Shown: in pieces, positions 11,582-20,920 of the stretch | Position numbering within the stretch: position 1 is the first letter of the stretch | How the letters are laid out: every line of letters starts with the position of its first letter | DNA from: Lichenihabitans psoromatis | Lineage (GTDB): Bacteria > Pseudomonadota > Alphaproteobacteria > Rhizobiales > Beijerinckiaceae | Reading direction: 5' to 3' | NCBI RefSeq assembly: GCF_004323635.1 | Contig: NZ_CP036515.1 | Location: 868,001 to 932,000, forward strand | Length of the DNA stretch: 64,000 bases | The notes under the pieces: generated by a model | Told to the model about the DNA's origin: nothing | The model's database searches: none | Seen by the model: only the letters and a program-made list of their open reading frames with translations | Position numbers and translations under genes: made by a program

Positions 11582-12787
11582 TTGATAATAGAAAGTAAAA
11601 GCGTCGAAAGGGAGCGTCGAACCAAAGACGCACAAGCGCTTCATGAAAGCGAGGAGCGTTTTCGCCAAGTCGTCGAACACGCACCTAATGTAATGGTCAT
11701 GACCAATCATCTTGGAAATATCGTGCTTGTAAACTCCCAAGCCGAGGTGACCTTTGGCTATAATCGAAATGAACTGATCGGCTGCCGGATTGAAATGTTG
11801 ATTCCGGAGCGGTTCCGAGCCAATCACCCGAGCTTAAGAGGCGCGTTCTTTGGACACGCGACGTCTCGCCCGATGGGGGTAGGGAGCGACCTTTTTGGGC
11901 TGACTAAGGACGGCCGCGAATTCCCGGTCGAGATCGGACTGAACCCAATCGAGACAGAGACTGGTACCATCGTGATCTCGTCGATCGTCGACATTTCGGA
12001 GCGGAAGCGGCTTGAAGCCAGACTTCGGGTTGCGGATGAGGCCGTGCACCAAGCGCGAAAGATGGAATCTCTTGGACATTTGACGGGCGGTATCGCACAC
12101 GATTTCAACAATGCCCTGACGATCATCATCGGAAATCTCGATATTGTTCGGCGGAGTGGTGAGATCAAGACACAGCGGATCCAGCTCGCTCTGCAATCCG
12201 CCACGCACGGTTCCGCGAACGCCGCGAAGCTCACGAAGCAGCTTCTCGGGTTTTCACGACAACAGAAGCTCGATCCTGAGCGCCTCAGCTTGAACGTGCT
12301 AATCAAAGGGATGACCGGCATGCTGGTCCTTACGCTTGGAACCGGTATCTCGCTTGAACTTGTTCTTGCCGAGGATGTCGGAACGATCTCGACAGATGCT
12401 AGCCTCCTGGAAAACGCGTTGCTTAACATAGCGATCAATGCGCGAGACGCGATGCCCGACGGCGGTCGATTGAAGATCGTAACATCGAATAGCTACTTAG
12501 ACGCGAGCGACGCGATTACGGAAGACGCGTTGCAACGACCTTTCTGCTGTCTCGTCGTTACCGATACGGGCTCCGGAATGACCAAGGAGACGCGCGAGAA
12601 GGCGTTCGAGCCCTTTTTTACGACCAAGGGTATCGGAAAGGGGACCGGCCTCGGACTGTCGCAGGTCTACGGCTTCGTCAATCAGTCCGGCGGGTGCGTT
12701 CAACTAGAAAGCGAGATCGGGCTCGGTACAACGTTTCGGCTACACTTTCCACGCCTGGACTCCGAGGTCATTCCGGCAAGCTTTTGA
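11582..12787 (+). CDS. PAS-domain sensor histidine kinase
   Basis: 401 residues. A PAS domain spans about 22-140 and ends in the VDISERKR linker. The dimerisation helix carries the H-box GGIAHDFNN with the phospho-acceptor His near residue 173. The ATPase domain has the N-box NIAINARDAMPDGG, DTGSGM, and GKGTGLGLSQVYGF. No membrane segment and no receiver domain follow, so it is a soluble kinase; many relatives carry a C-terminal receiver. The best start is a TTG at 11582 with GAGGTC upstream; later Met codons would cut the PAS domain. No response regulator lies nearby, so the partner is unknown. It converges on and overlaps the broken AEC gene by 20 bp. Confidence 0.86.
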   Translation: MIIESKSVERERRTKDAQALHESEERFRQVVEHAPNVMVMTNHLGNIVLVNSQAEVTFGYNRNELIGCRIEMLIPERFRANHPSLRGAFFGHATSRPMGVGSDLFGLTKDGREFPVEIGLNPIETETGTIVISSIVDISERKRLEARLRVADEAVHQARKMESLGHLTGGIAHDFNNALTIIIGNLDIVRRSGEIKTQRIQLALQSATHGSANAAKLTKQLLGFSRQQKLDPERLSLNVLIKGMTGMLVLTLGTGISLELVLAEDVGTISTDASLLENALLNIAINARDAMPDGGRLKIVTSNSYLDASDAITEDALQRPFCCLVVTDTGSGMTKETREKAFEPFFTTKGIGKGTGLGLSQVYGFVNQSGGCVQLESEIGLGTTFRLHFPRLDSEVIPASF

Positions 12788-13500
12788 GACGGAGCATTTC
12801 CAACTGCAATGCGAGCGAGCGGCGGTAACCCGCGTCGCTTCGCGCCGACGCAAAGTTTGCGACCGCAAGCAGGCAGGTCATGTTGGGACCGCTCACCCAG
12901 TCGGTCAGGACGATCGCCTCGCGCGCCATCAAGGGGGCGGCGGCGAACAGCATGGCCAAACCCGCGGCGATCAGCGGATGAACCACGTTCGCGGCCATGG
13001 TCTGAATGGCTGCACTCGCACCCATACGGATCTTCTTAGCGGAGAGGATCAAGCCGATCAGGAATAAGGCAGCACCACCGGACACTGGAGCCATCAAGGC
13101 CAAGGATTTGACGGTCAGGTCCGGCAAGCCGAAGCCGCTGATCGCAAACATCATCGCCAGGACCGAAGCCACCACGATCGGCTTGCGGAAGGCGCGCAAA
13201 AGCACTCCGGCGAAATCACGCCTGCGGGTTTTTGCGACGTAGCCACGAGGATCACCAGGGTTAGGGGCGAAAGCACAATTGCTCGCAGGCGATTGAGACC
13301 TCAACCGTCACGACGTAAGCGGGACCCAGCGAGGACGTGATCAGCGGCAGGCCGGCTGCGGCATAGTTTGGCAATGAGGTCGTGCAGGCTTGGACGGCGG
13401 CCTCGCCTGGCTCCACGTGGAAGACTCGGCGGGCCAGAAAACATAGATCGCCGCTAAACCAGCAGTATGAACAGGCAAAGGATCGCGGCCAGCGGTGCCT
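12768..13500 (-). pseudogene. Broken AEC-family (auxin efflux/malate permease-like) transporter gene
   Basis: The C-terminal part (12768 to about 13200) encodes four or five membrane helices of an AEC permease, for example MAPVSGGAALFLIGLIL and DWVSGPNMTCLLAVANF. Upstream, other frames give SLPNYAAAGLPLITSSLGPA and IVLSPLTLVILVAT, the expected preceding helices of the same family. At least two frameshifts separate them and no N-terminal start is found. AEC proteins export or import organic acids; this copy should be inactive. Confidence 0.72.
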
Positions 13501-13525
13501 GAGCCAAAATGGTAGATCTGATCGC

Positions 13526-13723
13526 CTATGCGACGGTCGCCGGCGGAACCGAAAAATCCATGACCGTCGCGTTAATTTCGGCCACTTGGCTGTTGTCTAC
13601 GTCGCGAGTCCAACCCTCCAGATAGCCAAACCCAAGACCAAAGACTACTAGGATAAGAGCGCCGAAAATGATGGTCAGCATGCCTATCCTGTGTAATGTT
13701 CGATAAAGCGCGTTCGCCATCAT
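13526..13723 (-). CDS. Small single-helix membrane protein, unknown function
   Basis: 65 residues from ATG-ATG at 13723, preceded at 8 bp by GGAGT. One membrane helix, IGMLTIIFGALILVVFGLG, is followed by YLEGWTRDVDNSQ and a mildly acidic tail that would face the periplasm or cytosol. No family was recognised. It lies just downstream of groEL, 70 bp away and in the same direction, so it may be read through from the groESL transcript. The good ribosome site and the clean helix are the only support. Confidence 0.5.
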   Translation of the reverse strand: MMANALYRTLHRIGMLTIIFGALILVVFGLGFGYLEGWTRDVDNSQVAEINATVMDFSVPPATVA

Positions 13724-13793
13724 CGAATTTACTCCAATGAGCATCGCGAAAAATTTCGGGATCGAGTCACATAGCAACTCGATCGAGACCCCG

Positions 13794-15437
13794 TTAGTAA
13801 TCCATGCCACCCATGCCGCCACCACCACCCATAGGCATCGCGGATGCGCTGTTGGGCTTGGGCGCATCAGCGATCATGCTTTCCGTCATGATCAGCAGGC
13901 CCGCTACCGAGGCCGCGTTCTGAAGTGCGGTCCGAACGACTTTCGTGGGGTCGACGATGCCGGCCTCGATCATGTCGACATATGTCTCGGTCTGGGCATC
14001 GAAGCCGTAGGTCAGCGAATCGCTTGCGCCAATCTTTCCGACCACGATCGAGCCTTCCAAGCCAGCATTGTCGACGATCTGGCGGATCGGGGCTTCCAGC
14101 GCCTTCAGCACGATCTTAATACCGGCTTGGACGTCCGGGATGTCGCTCTTGAGCTTGCCGACCACGCGCTTCGCCTGCAGCAACGCGGTGCCACCGCCGG
14201 AAACGATGCCTTCTTCAACGGCCGCGCGGGTGGCGTTGAGGGCGTCGTCGACGCGGTCCTTCTTCTCCTTGACTTCGACTTCAGTCGAGCCGCCAACGCG
14301 GATGACCGCGACGCCACCGGCCAACTTGGCCAGACGCTCCTGCAGCTTCTCTTTGTCGTAGTCGGAGGTTGTCTCTTCAATTTGCGCCTTGATCTGCGCG
14401 ATGCGGCCTGTGATTTCCTCCTTGGACCCGGCGCCGTCGATCAGCGTTGTCGTCTCCTTATCTATGCGGACGCGTTTGGCTCGGCCCAGCATGTCGACGG
14501 TCACCGATTCAAGCTTGATGCCCAGCTCCTCGGAGATCATCTGCCCCTTGGTGAGAATCGCGAGATCCTCAAGCATAGCCTTGCGGCGATCGCCGAACCC
14601 AGGCGCCTTGACGGCTGCGATCTTAAGGCCACCTCGCAGCTTGTTGACCACGAGCGTCGCGAGAGCCTCACCCTCAATGTCCTCGGCGATAATGAGCAGT
14701 GGCTTACCGGTTTGCACGACGGCCTCAAGCACCGGCAGCATGGCCTGGAGCGACGAGAGCTTCTTCTCGTGGATGAGGATGTAGGGATCCTCGAGCTCGG
14801 CAACCATCTTCTCGGCATTGGTGATGAAGTAGGGCGAGAGATAGCCACGGTCGAACTGCATGCCCTCCACGACATCGAGTTCGGTGTCGGCCGTCTTGGC
14901 TTCCTCGACCGTAATGACGCCCTCGTTGCCGACTTTCTGCATTGCCTTGGCTATCATCTGGCCGATTTCCGTGTCGCCATTGGCCGAGATCGTGCCGACC
15001 TGCGCGACTTCGTCCGACGAGTTGATCTTCTTCGAGCGTGCTTTGATGTCCTCGAGGGCTGCCGTGACGGCCATGTCGATGCCGCGCTTGATGTCCATGG
15101 GGTTCATGCCGGCCGAGACGTATTTGACCCCTTCCTGGATCATGGCCTGGGCTAGGATCGTGGCGGTCGTGGTGCCGTCGCCGGCGATGTCGTTCGTCTT
15201 CGAGGCCACCTCGCGCACCATTTGGGCGCCCATGTTCTCGAACTTGTCTTCTAGCTCGATTTCCTTGGCGACTGTAACACCATCCTTGGTGATGCGGGGT
15301 GCCCCATAAGACTTGTCAATGATGACGTTGCGACCCTTGGGGCCAAGCGTCACCTTGACCGCATTGTTGAGTATTTCGATGCCGCGTAACATGCGATCGC
15401 GAGCATCGGCGGAGAAACGGACGGTTTTGGCTGACAT
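13794..15437 (-). CDS. groL: Chaperonin GroEL (60 kDa)
   Basis: 547 residues, full length. [17 protein letters not shown] starts the N-terminus, [13 protein letters not shown] carries the catalytic Asp/Thr nucleotide site, and the C-terminus ends in the flexible Gly-Met tail [11 protein letters not shown]. It forms the double-ring folding chamber with GroES. It lies 53 bp downstream of groES in a standard groESL operon. The location in an accessory stress island suggests an additional groESL copy, as is common in rhizobia and relatives; that needs the rest of the genome to confirm. No CIRCE repeat (the HrcA operator) was seen upstream of the operon. Confidence 0.98.
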   Translation of the reverse strand: MSAKTVRFSADARDRMLRGIEILNNAVKVTLGPKGRNVIIDKSYGAPRITKDGVTVAKEIELEDKFENMGAQMVREVASKTNDIAGDGTTTATILAQAMIQEGVKYVSAGMNPMDIKRGIDMAVTAALEDIKARSKKINSSDEVAQVGTISANGDTEIGQMIAKAMQKVGNEGVITVEEAKTADTELDVVEGMQFDRGYLSPYFITNAEKMVAELEDPYILIHEKKLSSLQAMLPVLEAVVQTGKPLLIIAEDIEGEALATLVVNKLRGGLKIAAVKAPGFGDRRKAMLEDLAILTKGQMISEELGIKLESVTVDMLGRAKRVRIDKETTTLIDGAGSKEEITGRIAQIKAQIEETTSDYDKEKLQERLAKLAGGVAVIRVGGSTEVEVKEKKDRVDDALNATRAAVEEGIVSGGGTALLQAKRVVGKLKSDIPDVQAGIKIVLKALEAPIRQIVDNAGLEGSIVVGKIGASDSLTYGFDAQTETYVDMIEAGIVDPTKVVRTALQNAASVAGLLIMTESMIADAPKPNSASAMPMGGGGGMGGMDY

Positions 15438-15490
15438 AAGATACTCCTGAATCTTGTAGGTTCACCGAAAAAGGGGAAGGGAACCGGCGG

Positions 15491-15778
15491 TCAGCCGACG
15501 ACGCCCATGATGTCGCTTTCCTTCATGATGAGAAGTTCTTTGCCGTCGATCTTGACCTCCGTGCCCGACCACTTGCCGAACAGCACCTTGTCGCCCGCCT
15601 TGACGTCGAGGGGCATCAACTTACCGCTTTCGTCGCGACCGCCGGGGCCAACCGCGATGATCTCGCCCTCCTGCGGCTTCTCCTTGGCGTTATCCGGAAT
15701 GATGATGCCGCCTTTGGTCTTCTCCTCGCCATCAAGGCGACGGACAACGACGCGGTCGTGAAGCGGGCGGAACATCAT
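15491..15778 (-). CDS. groS: Co-chaperonin GroES (10 kDa)
   Basis: 95 residues starting [20 protein letters not shown] lies 8 bp before the first of two adjacent Met codons. The mobile loop [20 protein letters not shown] and the roof-hairpin region are intact. It caps GroEL during folding. It is the first gene of groESL. The upstream 150 bp hold a 9-bp inverted repeat and a copy of the dispersed element, the most likely control region. Confidence 0.97.
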   Translation of the reverse strand: MMFRPLHDRVVVRRLDGEEKTKGGIIIPDNAKEKPQEGEIIAVGPGGRDESGKLMPLDVKAGDKVLFGKWSGTEVKIDGKELLIMKESDIMGVVG

Positions 15779-15905
15779 GATGTCGTTTCCTTGTGGTGAT
15801 CGAGGCGACACTTGGAACACGTCGCGAAGTCGGTCGGTCGATCCAGGACCCGACGCATGATCCCCGTTGCGATCATATTATCCCCGGCCGAGCCTTTTTG
15901 GGTCG

Positions 15906-15925
15906 AGCGAGTCCGGGGACTCGCT
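15906..15925. promoter_or_regulatory. Perfect inverted repeat upstream of groESL
   Basis: AGCGAGTCC-GG-GGACTCGCT: two 9-bp arms with a 2-bp centre, 128-147 bp upstream of the groES start. It is not the CIRCE sequence. It may be a regulator site or a hairpin. It runs directly into dispersed-element copy 4. Confidence 0.5.
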
Positions 15926-15937
15926 ATGCATAAACGC
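15917..15937 (-). repeat. Dispersed stress-island element, copy 4
   Basis: The plus strand reads GGACTCGCTATGCATAAACG. Only the core CTATGCATAAACGC resembles the consensus. It is about 140 bp upstream of groES, in the same relative orientation as the copies in front of the BON and PRC-barrel genes. Confidence 0.45.
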
Positions 15938-15995
15938 ACGCCACCGCGCAGACGCGATTTACGCTCGGTTACAAGCCGAGTCACGGCTGTACGGA

Positions 15996-16505
15996 TCACG
16001 GATCCGAGGAAGCTTTCGCATTCTGATCGGGCTGCAAGGCGACCCAGGTGCTGAGATCTCCGACGGCAGCTCGAAACGCGACGTTGAGGGCCTTAACGGA
16101 GGCGAGGTCGTCCGAAGCGCTGCTGGGTTCTCGACCCTCAAAGAGCCGCATCGCGAGAACGTGGCCAGACGCTGACAGCAGCTTGGCCGAGAAGGTTACG
16201 TCGGCCATGCGGTCCGGATCGGTCGAAATATCAAAGCGCCGAAGATCGAGTTGCATGGCGAAGAACACGAGCAAACCATCACAAACGCCGACGACCCCGC
16301 GACCGAGGGCCTCGATCCAGGCCAGCTGTTGCGACCTAAGCGGCGGAACCGCTTGGCGCCCGTCAGCTTGGGTGACCATATCGAGAAGCGCTCGATACCG
16401 ATCCGGGATGGCTTTGACCGACACCGACAGCCCGGTTGGTCGTGGGCCGGCGATCAGCCGGTTGAGCAGGCAGGCCCCGTCGGCTGTTAGGCACGATGCC
16501 GACAT
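15996..16505 (-). CDS. Possible ABC-transport auxiliary (PqiC/DUF330-like) protein, probably degenerate
   Basis: 169 residues from MSASCLTADGACLLNRL. The C-terminal half (QLDLRRFDIS, DVTFSAKLLSASGHVLAMR, ALNVAFRAAVGDLSTWV) follows the pattern of auxiliary lipoproteins of Mce/Mla-type ABC systems. The N-terminal half does not show their signal peptide and lipobox, and no partner ATPase, permease or MlaD-like gene is near. It is therefore either a relic or a diverged stand-alone protein. A copy of the dispersed element lies about 80 bp upstream, so it may still be transcribed. Confidence 0.38.
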   Translation of the reverse strand: MSASCLTADGACLLNRLIAGPRPTGLSVSVKAIPDRYRALLDMVTQADGRQAVPPLRSQQLAWIEALGRGVVGVCDGLLVFFAMQLDLRRFDISTDPDRMADVTFSAKLLSASGHVLAMRLFEGREPSSASDDLASVKALNVAFRAAVGDLSTWVALQPDQNAKASSDP

Positions 16506-16584
16506 GGCACCGAAGGCCCGCCTTATATAACGACGATGTCTTTTACTACGTTGGATGATCAAAAGGTGTCGCTTTGCTGACACG

Positions 16585-16619
16585 CGAACTGACTTCGGTG
16601 AGCAACTATGCGTATTCGC
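16585..16619 (-). repeat. Dispersed stress-island element, copy 5
   Basis: The plus strand contains GCGAACTGACTTCGG and then GAGCAACTATGCGTATTCGC. It lies between clpB and the PqiC-like gene, about 80 bp upstream of the latter and in the usual relative orientation. It lies just outside the 3' end of clpB. Confidence 0.55.
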
Positions 16620-16657
16620 ACCGCCGGGAGACAGGACCATATAAAACGTTCGTCGGC

Positions 16658-19291
16658 TTAGGCCGCTTTCGGTGGCAACACGTTGCTCGATATCTTCTGA
16701 GGATGGGTCAGCCCACCTCCAATCGTCAGTCCAAGCGGGCCACGTCCGACCGAAACCGTTTGTCCGTCGTGGATTTGGCCCGCGAGGATCAGTTCGGCCA
16801 TCTGGTCCTGGACATTCTTTTGGATCACCCGCTTCAGAGGCCTGGCACCGTAGGCCGCGTCGTACCCTTTGTCAGCCAACCAGGCTCGCGCCTCGAGACT
16901 AAGCTTGAGGATGAGTTTGCGGTCGTCGAGCAGCTTCTGAAGGCGTGCAATCTGGATATCGACGATCGCGCCCATTTCCGAGCGTTGCAGCCTGTGAAAC
17001 AGAATGATTTCGTCGATTCGGTTGAGGAACTCCGGCCGGAAGTGCAATCGAACCACGCCCATGACTTCGTCGCGCACCTTATCTGTGTCCTGGCCTTCAG
17101 GAAGATTGACCAGGAACTCGGACCCAAGATTTGATGTCATGATGATAAGGGTGTTGCGGAAGTCGACGGTCCGGCCCTGGCCATCGGTGAGCCTGCCGTC
17201 ATCAAGAACCTGCAGCAGCACGTTGAACACGTCCGGATGCGCCTTTTCGACTTCGTCGAATAGAACGACCTGATAGGGCCGGCGCCTCACTGCCTCGGTC
17301 AGTGCCCCACCTTCCTCGTAGCCCACGTAACCCGGAGGCGCCCCGATCAATCGGGAGACGGAGTGCTTCTCCATGTACTCCGACATGTCGATGCGCACCA
17401 TCGCGGCATCGTCATCAAAAAGAAACGCGGCGAGCGCTTTCGTCAACTCGGTCTTACCAACACCTGTGGGACCCAGGAACATGAAGGAGCCTAGGGGACG
17501 ATTGGGATCCTGGAGCCCCGCGCGCGCGCGCCGGACAGCCGTCGAAACCGCCCTGACGGCTTCTTTTTGCCCGACAACACGACGGCCGATCGCCTTCTCC
17601 ATCTGCAAGAGTTTTTCCTGCTCGCCCTGCATCATGCGCTCAACGGGGATACCCGTCCATCGAGAGACGACCCCAGCGATGTGACTGGGCGTCACCGCCT
17701 CTTCCATCCCGCCGTGCATCCCGTCGGCGCTGCCGGCCTCGAGTGTGGCGAGATCCCGTTCGAGGCTTGGCACAACTCCGTACGAGAGTTCGCTGGCCTT
17801 TGCCCAATCGCTCGCTCGCTGCGCATTGGCCAGTTGGGTTCGGGCCTCGTCCAGTTTCTTCTTCAGGTCGGCAGCGCGCCCCAACTTGTCCTTCTCGGCT
17901 TTCCAACGGGCCGCAATCGCGTCGGACCGCTCTTCAAGGTCCGCGAGTTCCTTCTGGAGCCGCTGGAGCCGGTCTTTTGACGCTGCGTCATGCTCTTTCT
18001 TCAAAGCTTCTGCCTCAATTTTCAACCGCATCGCCTCACGATCGACGTTGTCGAGTTCTTCCGGCTTGGAATCGACCTGCATTCGAAGACGGGAACCGGC
18101 CTCGTCGATTAGGTCGATGGCCTTGTCTGGAAGAAAGCGATCGGCGATATAACGGTTAGATAGGGTGGCGGCTGCAACCAGGGCCGCGTCCTGGATACGC
18201 ACGCCGTGATGCTGTTCATATTTCTCCTTTAGACCGCGAAGTATAGAGACGGTGTCCTCGACACTTGGCTCTGCAACGTAGACCGGCTGAAACCGGCGGG
18301 CGAGAGCGGCGTCCTTCTCGACGTATTTGCGATATTCCTCGAGCGTGGTGGCGCCAACGCAATGGAGTTCTCCGCGAGCCAAAGCGGGCTTCAGGAGGTT
18401 CGAGGCGTCCATGGCACCATCCGCCTTTCCGGCGCCGACGAGCGTATGCATTTCATCGATGAACAGGACGATGCCGCCTGCCGAGGAAACGACTTCCTGC
18501 AGAACGGCCTTGAGACGCTCCTCGAATTCGCCGCGAAACTTTGCTCCTGCGATGAGAGCGCCCATATCGAGCGAGAACAACTTCTTGTCCTTCAAGCTCT
18601 CGGGCACATCTCCATTGACGATGCGAAGTGCAAGCCCCTCAACGATGGCTGTCTTTCCAACTCCAGGCTCGCCAATCAGCACAGGATTGTTCTTGGTCCG
18701 CCTTGATAAGACTTGGATGGTCCTGCGAATTTCCTCGTCACGCCCGATCACTGGATCAAGTTTTCCGTCGCGCGCCGCTTCGGTCAGGTCGCGTGCATAT
18801 TTCTTGAGGGCGTCATAGGCATTCTCCGCCGTTGCGCTATCTGCCGTGCGCCCCTTGCGCAACGCTTCGATGGCCTTGTTGAGCGCGAACGCATTAACGC
18901 CGACACGGGCGAGTATCTTGCCGACTTCGCTGTCCTTCTCAATCAAAAGGGCTAGCAGTAGTCGCTCGACGGTGACGAAAACGTCGCCTGCTTTCTTTGC
19001 CGCTTTCTCAGCGGTTTCGAAGACGCGCAGCACGTCGCGGGTCGCCTGTGGCTGGGACGCGCTTCCCGAAACCTGCGGCATTTTACCGACCTCAGCATCG
19101 ACTAGTCGTCGTGCTTGCTGAGCATCTCCGCCGGCGTGGTCGATCAACCCGGCGGCCATGCCCCCAGGGTCGTCAAGAAGCGCCTTGAGAACGTGCTCCG
19201 GCCTAAACTGTGGATTCCCTTTACTCAATGCGATTGCTTGCGCCGCATGAAGTATACCTTGTGCCCATTCCGTGTATTTTTCGATGTTCAT
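16658..19291 (-). CDS. clpB: ATP-dependent disaggregase ClpB (Hsp100)
   Basis: 877 residues. Clp N-domain repeats occupy about 1-150. The first AAA+ module has GEPGVGKTA and the Walker [10 protein letters not shown], the coiled-coil middle domain spans about 400-530, and the second AAA+ module has GPTGVGKTE and [12 protein letters not shown]. The hexamer threads aggregated protein with DnaK/DnaJ help. The start [14 protein letters not shown] at 19291 is the usual family start. The upstream 330 bp are very A/T-rich. A separate core clpB may exist elsewhere, since this copy sits among accessory stress genes; that is inference. Confidence 0.97.
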   Translation of the reverse strand: MNIEKYTEWAQGILHAAQAIALSKGNPQFRPEHVLKALLDDPGGMAAGLIDHAGGDAQQARRLVDAEVGKMPQVSGSASQPQATRDVLRVFETAEKAAKKAGDVFVTVERLLLALLIEKDSEVGKILARVGVNAFALNKAIEALRKGRTADSATAENAYDALKKYARDLTEAARDGKLDPVIGRDEEIRRTIQVLSRRTKNNPVLIGEPGVGKTAIVEGLALRIVNGDVPESLKDKKLFSLDMGALIAGAKFRGEFEERLKAVLQEVVSSAGGIVLFIDEMHTLVGAGKADGAMDASNLLKPALARGELHCVGATTLEEYRKYVEKDAALARRFQPVYVAEPSVEDTVSILRGLKEKYEQHHGVRIQDAALVAAATLSNRYIADRFLPDKAIDLIDEAGSRLRMQVDSKPEELDNVDREAMRLKIEAEALKKEHDAASKDRLQRLQKELADLEERSDAIAARWKAEKDKLGRAADLKKKLDEARTQLANAQRASDWAKASELSYGVVPSLERDLATLEAGSADGMHGGMEEAVTPSHIAGVVSRWTGIPVERMMQGEQEKLLQMEKAIGRRVVGQKEAVRAVSTAVRRARAGLQDPNRPLGSFMFLGPTGVGKTELTKALAAFLFDDDAAMVRIDMSEYMEKHSVSRLIGAPPGYVGYEEGGALTEAVRRRPYQVVLFDEVEKAHPDVFNVLLQVLDDGRLTDGQGRTVDFRNTLIIMTSNLGSEFLVNLPEGQDTDKVRDEVMGVVRLHFRPEFLNRIDEIILFHRLQRSEMGAIVDIQIARLQKLLDDRKLILKLSLEARAWLADKGYDAAYGARPLKRVIQKNVQDQMAELILAGQIHDGQTVSVGRGPLGLTIGGGLTHPQKISSNVLPPKAA

Positions 19292-19309
19292 CGCACAACC
19301 ATTCTTTGC

Positions 19310-19625
19310 TAGCTTGATAAATCTAAATCATTTATTTTCATCTTATCACGATTGCATATCAATAATTTTAATATCAACTGAGATAGGTTATTTAATACGA
19401 TATAGGTATCGTAATTAAAATAAAACTCGCATATTCGTAAAATAAATATGTGAATCTACAACTTAAAAATTCTAAGACGCGCAAACTGTATCGAGTATTA
19501 GTACGTAATTATGACGTGAACATTTTTCACTAATATTATAAATGGCTCGCATTGCATCAATTGATACGAGTTACACAAGCAGTTATTTCGCGATAGTGCC
19601 TATTTTGCGCGCACCCATTATTCAT
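19310..19625. other. A/T-rich control region upstream of clpB
   Basis: The stretch is conspicuously A/T-rich in an otherwise GC-rich window, with many TTTATT, AATATT and TAATTA runs and no open frame of note. It is the clpB promoter region and probably also a binding area for nucleoid proteins such as IHF or MucR/Ros-type silencers. Individual promoter boxes cannot be chosen with confidence because many TATAAT-like hexamers occur. Confidence 0.6.
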
Positions 19626-19753
19626 TTCCGGATGGCTTAATTTTCTGCCTGAGCTGCATCACGTGACGGCGATGCTTTTGCCACGCAGGCGTGTCTCCCC
19701 GAGCACTTTATTCAACGCGACGAGCATCTTTGATGTACCTAAGAGCGCTGTTC

Positions 19754-20524
19754 TCAGAAACCGTAGCCCCGCCAGCCGTAATAGTTGTGCAGTTCCTTTT
19801 CATAGACCTGATCGATCATGGCGATCGGATCCCAGTGCGGGCTGGACTTGACGGTCGCAAGATCGACGTCGAGCATGATCCCGCGGCGTTTCCAACTCAC
19901 GGCTTTGACCGCATAGGGAGATATCAGGACGTGAGCGCCGGGCCACCAATTTTTAGTATCCACGATAATGTAGCGGACATCCCAGGTGCCATCGTCGATT
20001 AGGAAGTTTTCGGCGTGGCCGATCATCCCGTCGGTGGCATGAATGTGATAACCAGTGACTTCCGCAAAACTGCGGAGATGCGGGTCGCCGCCATCCTGGA
20101 GCGGCTCCTCGTCGAGCACATCTCCTGGCGTGCCGCCGCCAAAATAGCCGGAAACCGCCAAGGGACCGCCGAGCGCGCCCGCCCCGAAGGAACTAGGTCC
20201 CCACATCGGGTCCGGCCCGTAGTATTCATAGAGGCCGGATTCCATTCGGACCGAAACAGGTTCGTCCAGCGCGGACGGCGGGCTCGCTTCGACCTGGGCT
20301 TTCGTCAAGCCGAGGCGCAGCACCTCGTTAACATAGTCCGACGTCCGAATGGCTGATGGATGGACCAGCACCTTGCGGCCGGTCAGCCAGGAACTAACGT
20401 CGACCACGAGCCATCTCATGATCCAAGTCCGGTCGTCGAACAAGACGTCGTGGATTGTCCCGATCGCGCCTTCGTCACTAACCTCGACGGCATAACCTTT
20501 GAGCGCTGAAATCGCGATAAGCAT
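19754..20524 (-). CDS. PRC-barrel domain protein (two barrels)
   Basis: 256 residues from MLIAISALKGYAVEVSDEGA. Two PRC-barrel units are visible, at about 5-75 (GTIHDVLFDDRTWIMRWLVV) and about 155-225 (DGMIGHAENFLIDDGTWDVR). A glycine-rich linker joins them, and the tail YEKELHNYYGWRGYGF is conserved in the rhizobial group. No signal peptide or membrane helix is present. PRC barrels bind partner proteins or RNA. Function here is unknown, but genes like this are repeatedly found with BON, UspA and baeRF-like genes. The decayed copy at 8198-8545 shows that the family was duplicated within this island. Confidence 0.86.
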   Translation of the reverse strand: MLIAISALKGYAVEVSDEGAIGTIHDVLFDDRTWIMRWLVVDVSSWLTGRKVLVHPSAIRTSDYVNEVLRLGLTKAQVEASPPSALDEPVSVRMESGLYEYYGPDPMWGPSSFGAGALGGPLAVSGYFGGGTPGDVLDEEPLQDGGDPHLRSFAEVTGYHIHATDGMIGHAENFLIDDGTWDVRYIIVDTKNWWPGAHVLISPYAVKAVSWKRRGIMLDVDLATVKSSPHWDPIAMIDQVYEKELHNYYGWRGYGF

Positions 20525-20605
20525 GAGTGTATCCTTTCGAGCGACTATATCGCCCGTCCTTGATGGAACGTTTTGGAGGGCTCGCAGGGCTGGCCCGTTT
20601 TCGCG

Positions 20606-20628
20606 TTCGCCCTAAGCGTTTCCGCATG
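20606..20628 (-). repeat. Dispersed stress-island element, diverged copy 6
   Basis: The plus strand reads CCTAAGCGTTTCCGCATG, matching the CTTAGTC/TTTTCGCATG variant found at 28345-28378. It is about 85 bp upstream of the PRC-barrel gene and 290 bp upstream of the alcohol dehydrogenase gene. This is the least certain copy. Confidence 0.35.
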
Positions 20629-20920
20629 TCGGAAAGCGCGTTTGGTGGCCGCAACGCCTGCACGTCGAGACTATGTTGAGGCGGTGGCGCCGCGCCGCAT
20701 GTCCAGGCCTTCTGCCGCGGCTCCGCTCGCGGGGCCAACAAGGGTCATCTGTTTGTGACGAACCAAGTCGAATACCATCGATATATGGGATCTCCTTCAC
20801 GGGCCCGCGATCACGACCGACGATGCGCCGTGAGTGCTGGGCGGTCACCACATGATCTTCTGGTCACTCCCAGCTACCACGCATTCATCTCGCATTGAGC
20901 TCCCAAAAAAGGCAATCGCC

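Noticed and set aside
13737..15155. Long plus-strand open frame of 472 codons opposite groEL
   Set aside because: It is the antisense shadow of groEL; its translation is low-complexity and matches no family, while groEL on the other strand is certain.
15779..15995. CIRCE element for groESL
   Set aside because: Looked for TTAGCACTC-N9-GAGTGCTAA upstream of groES; not present. A different palindrome lies there.
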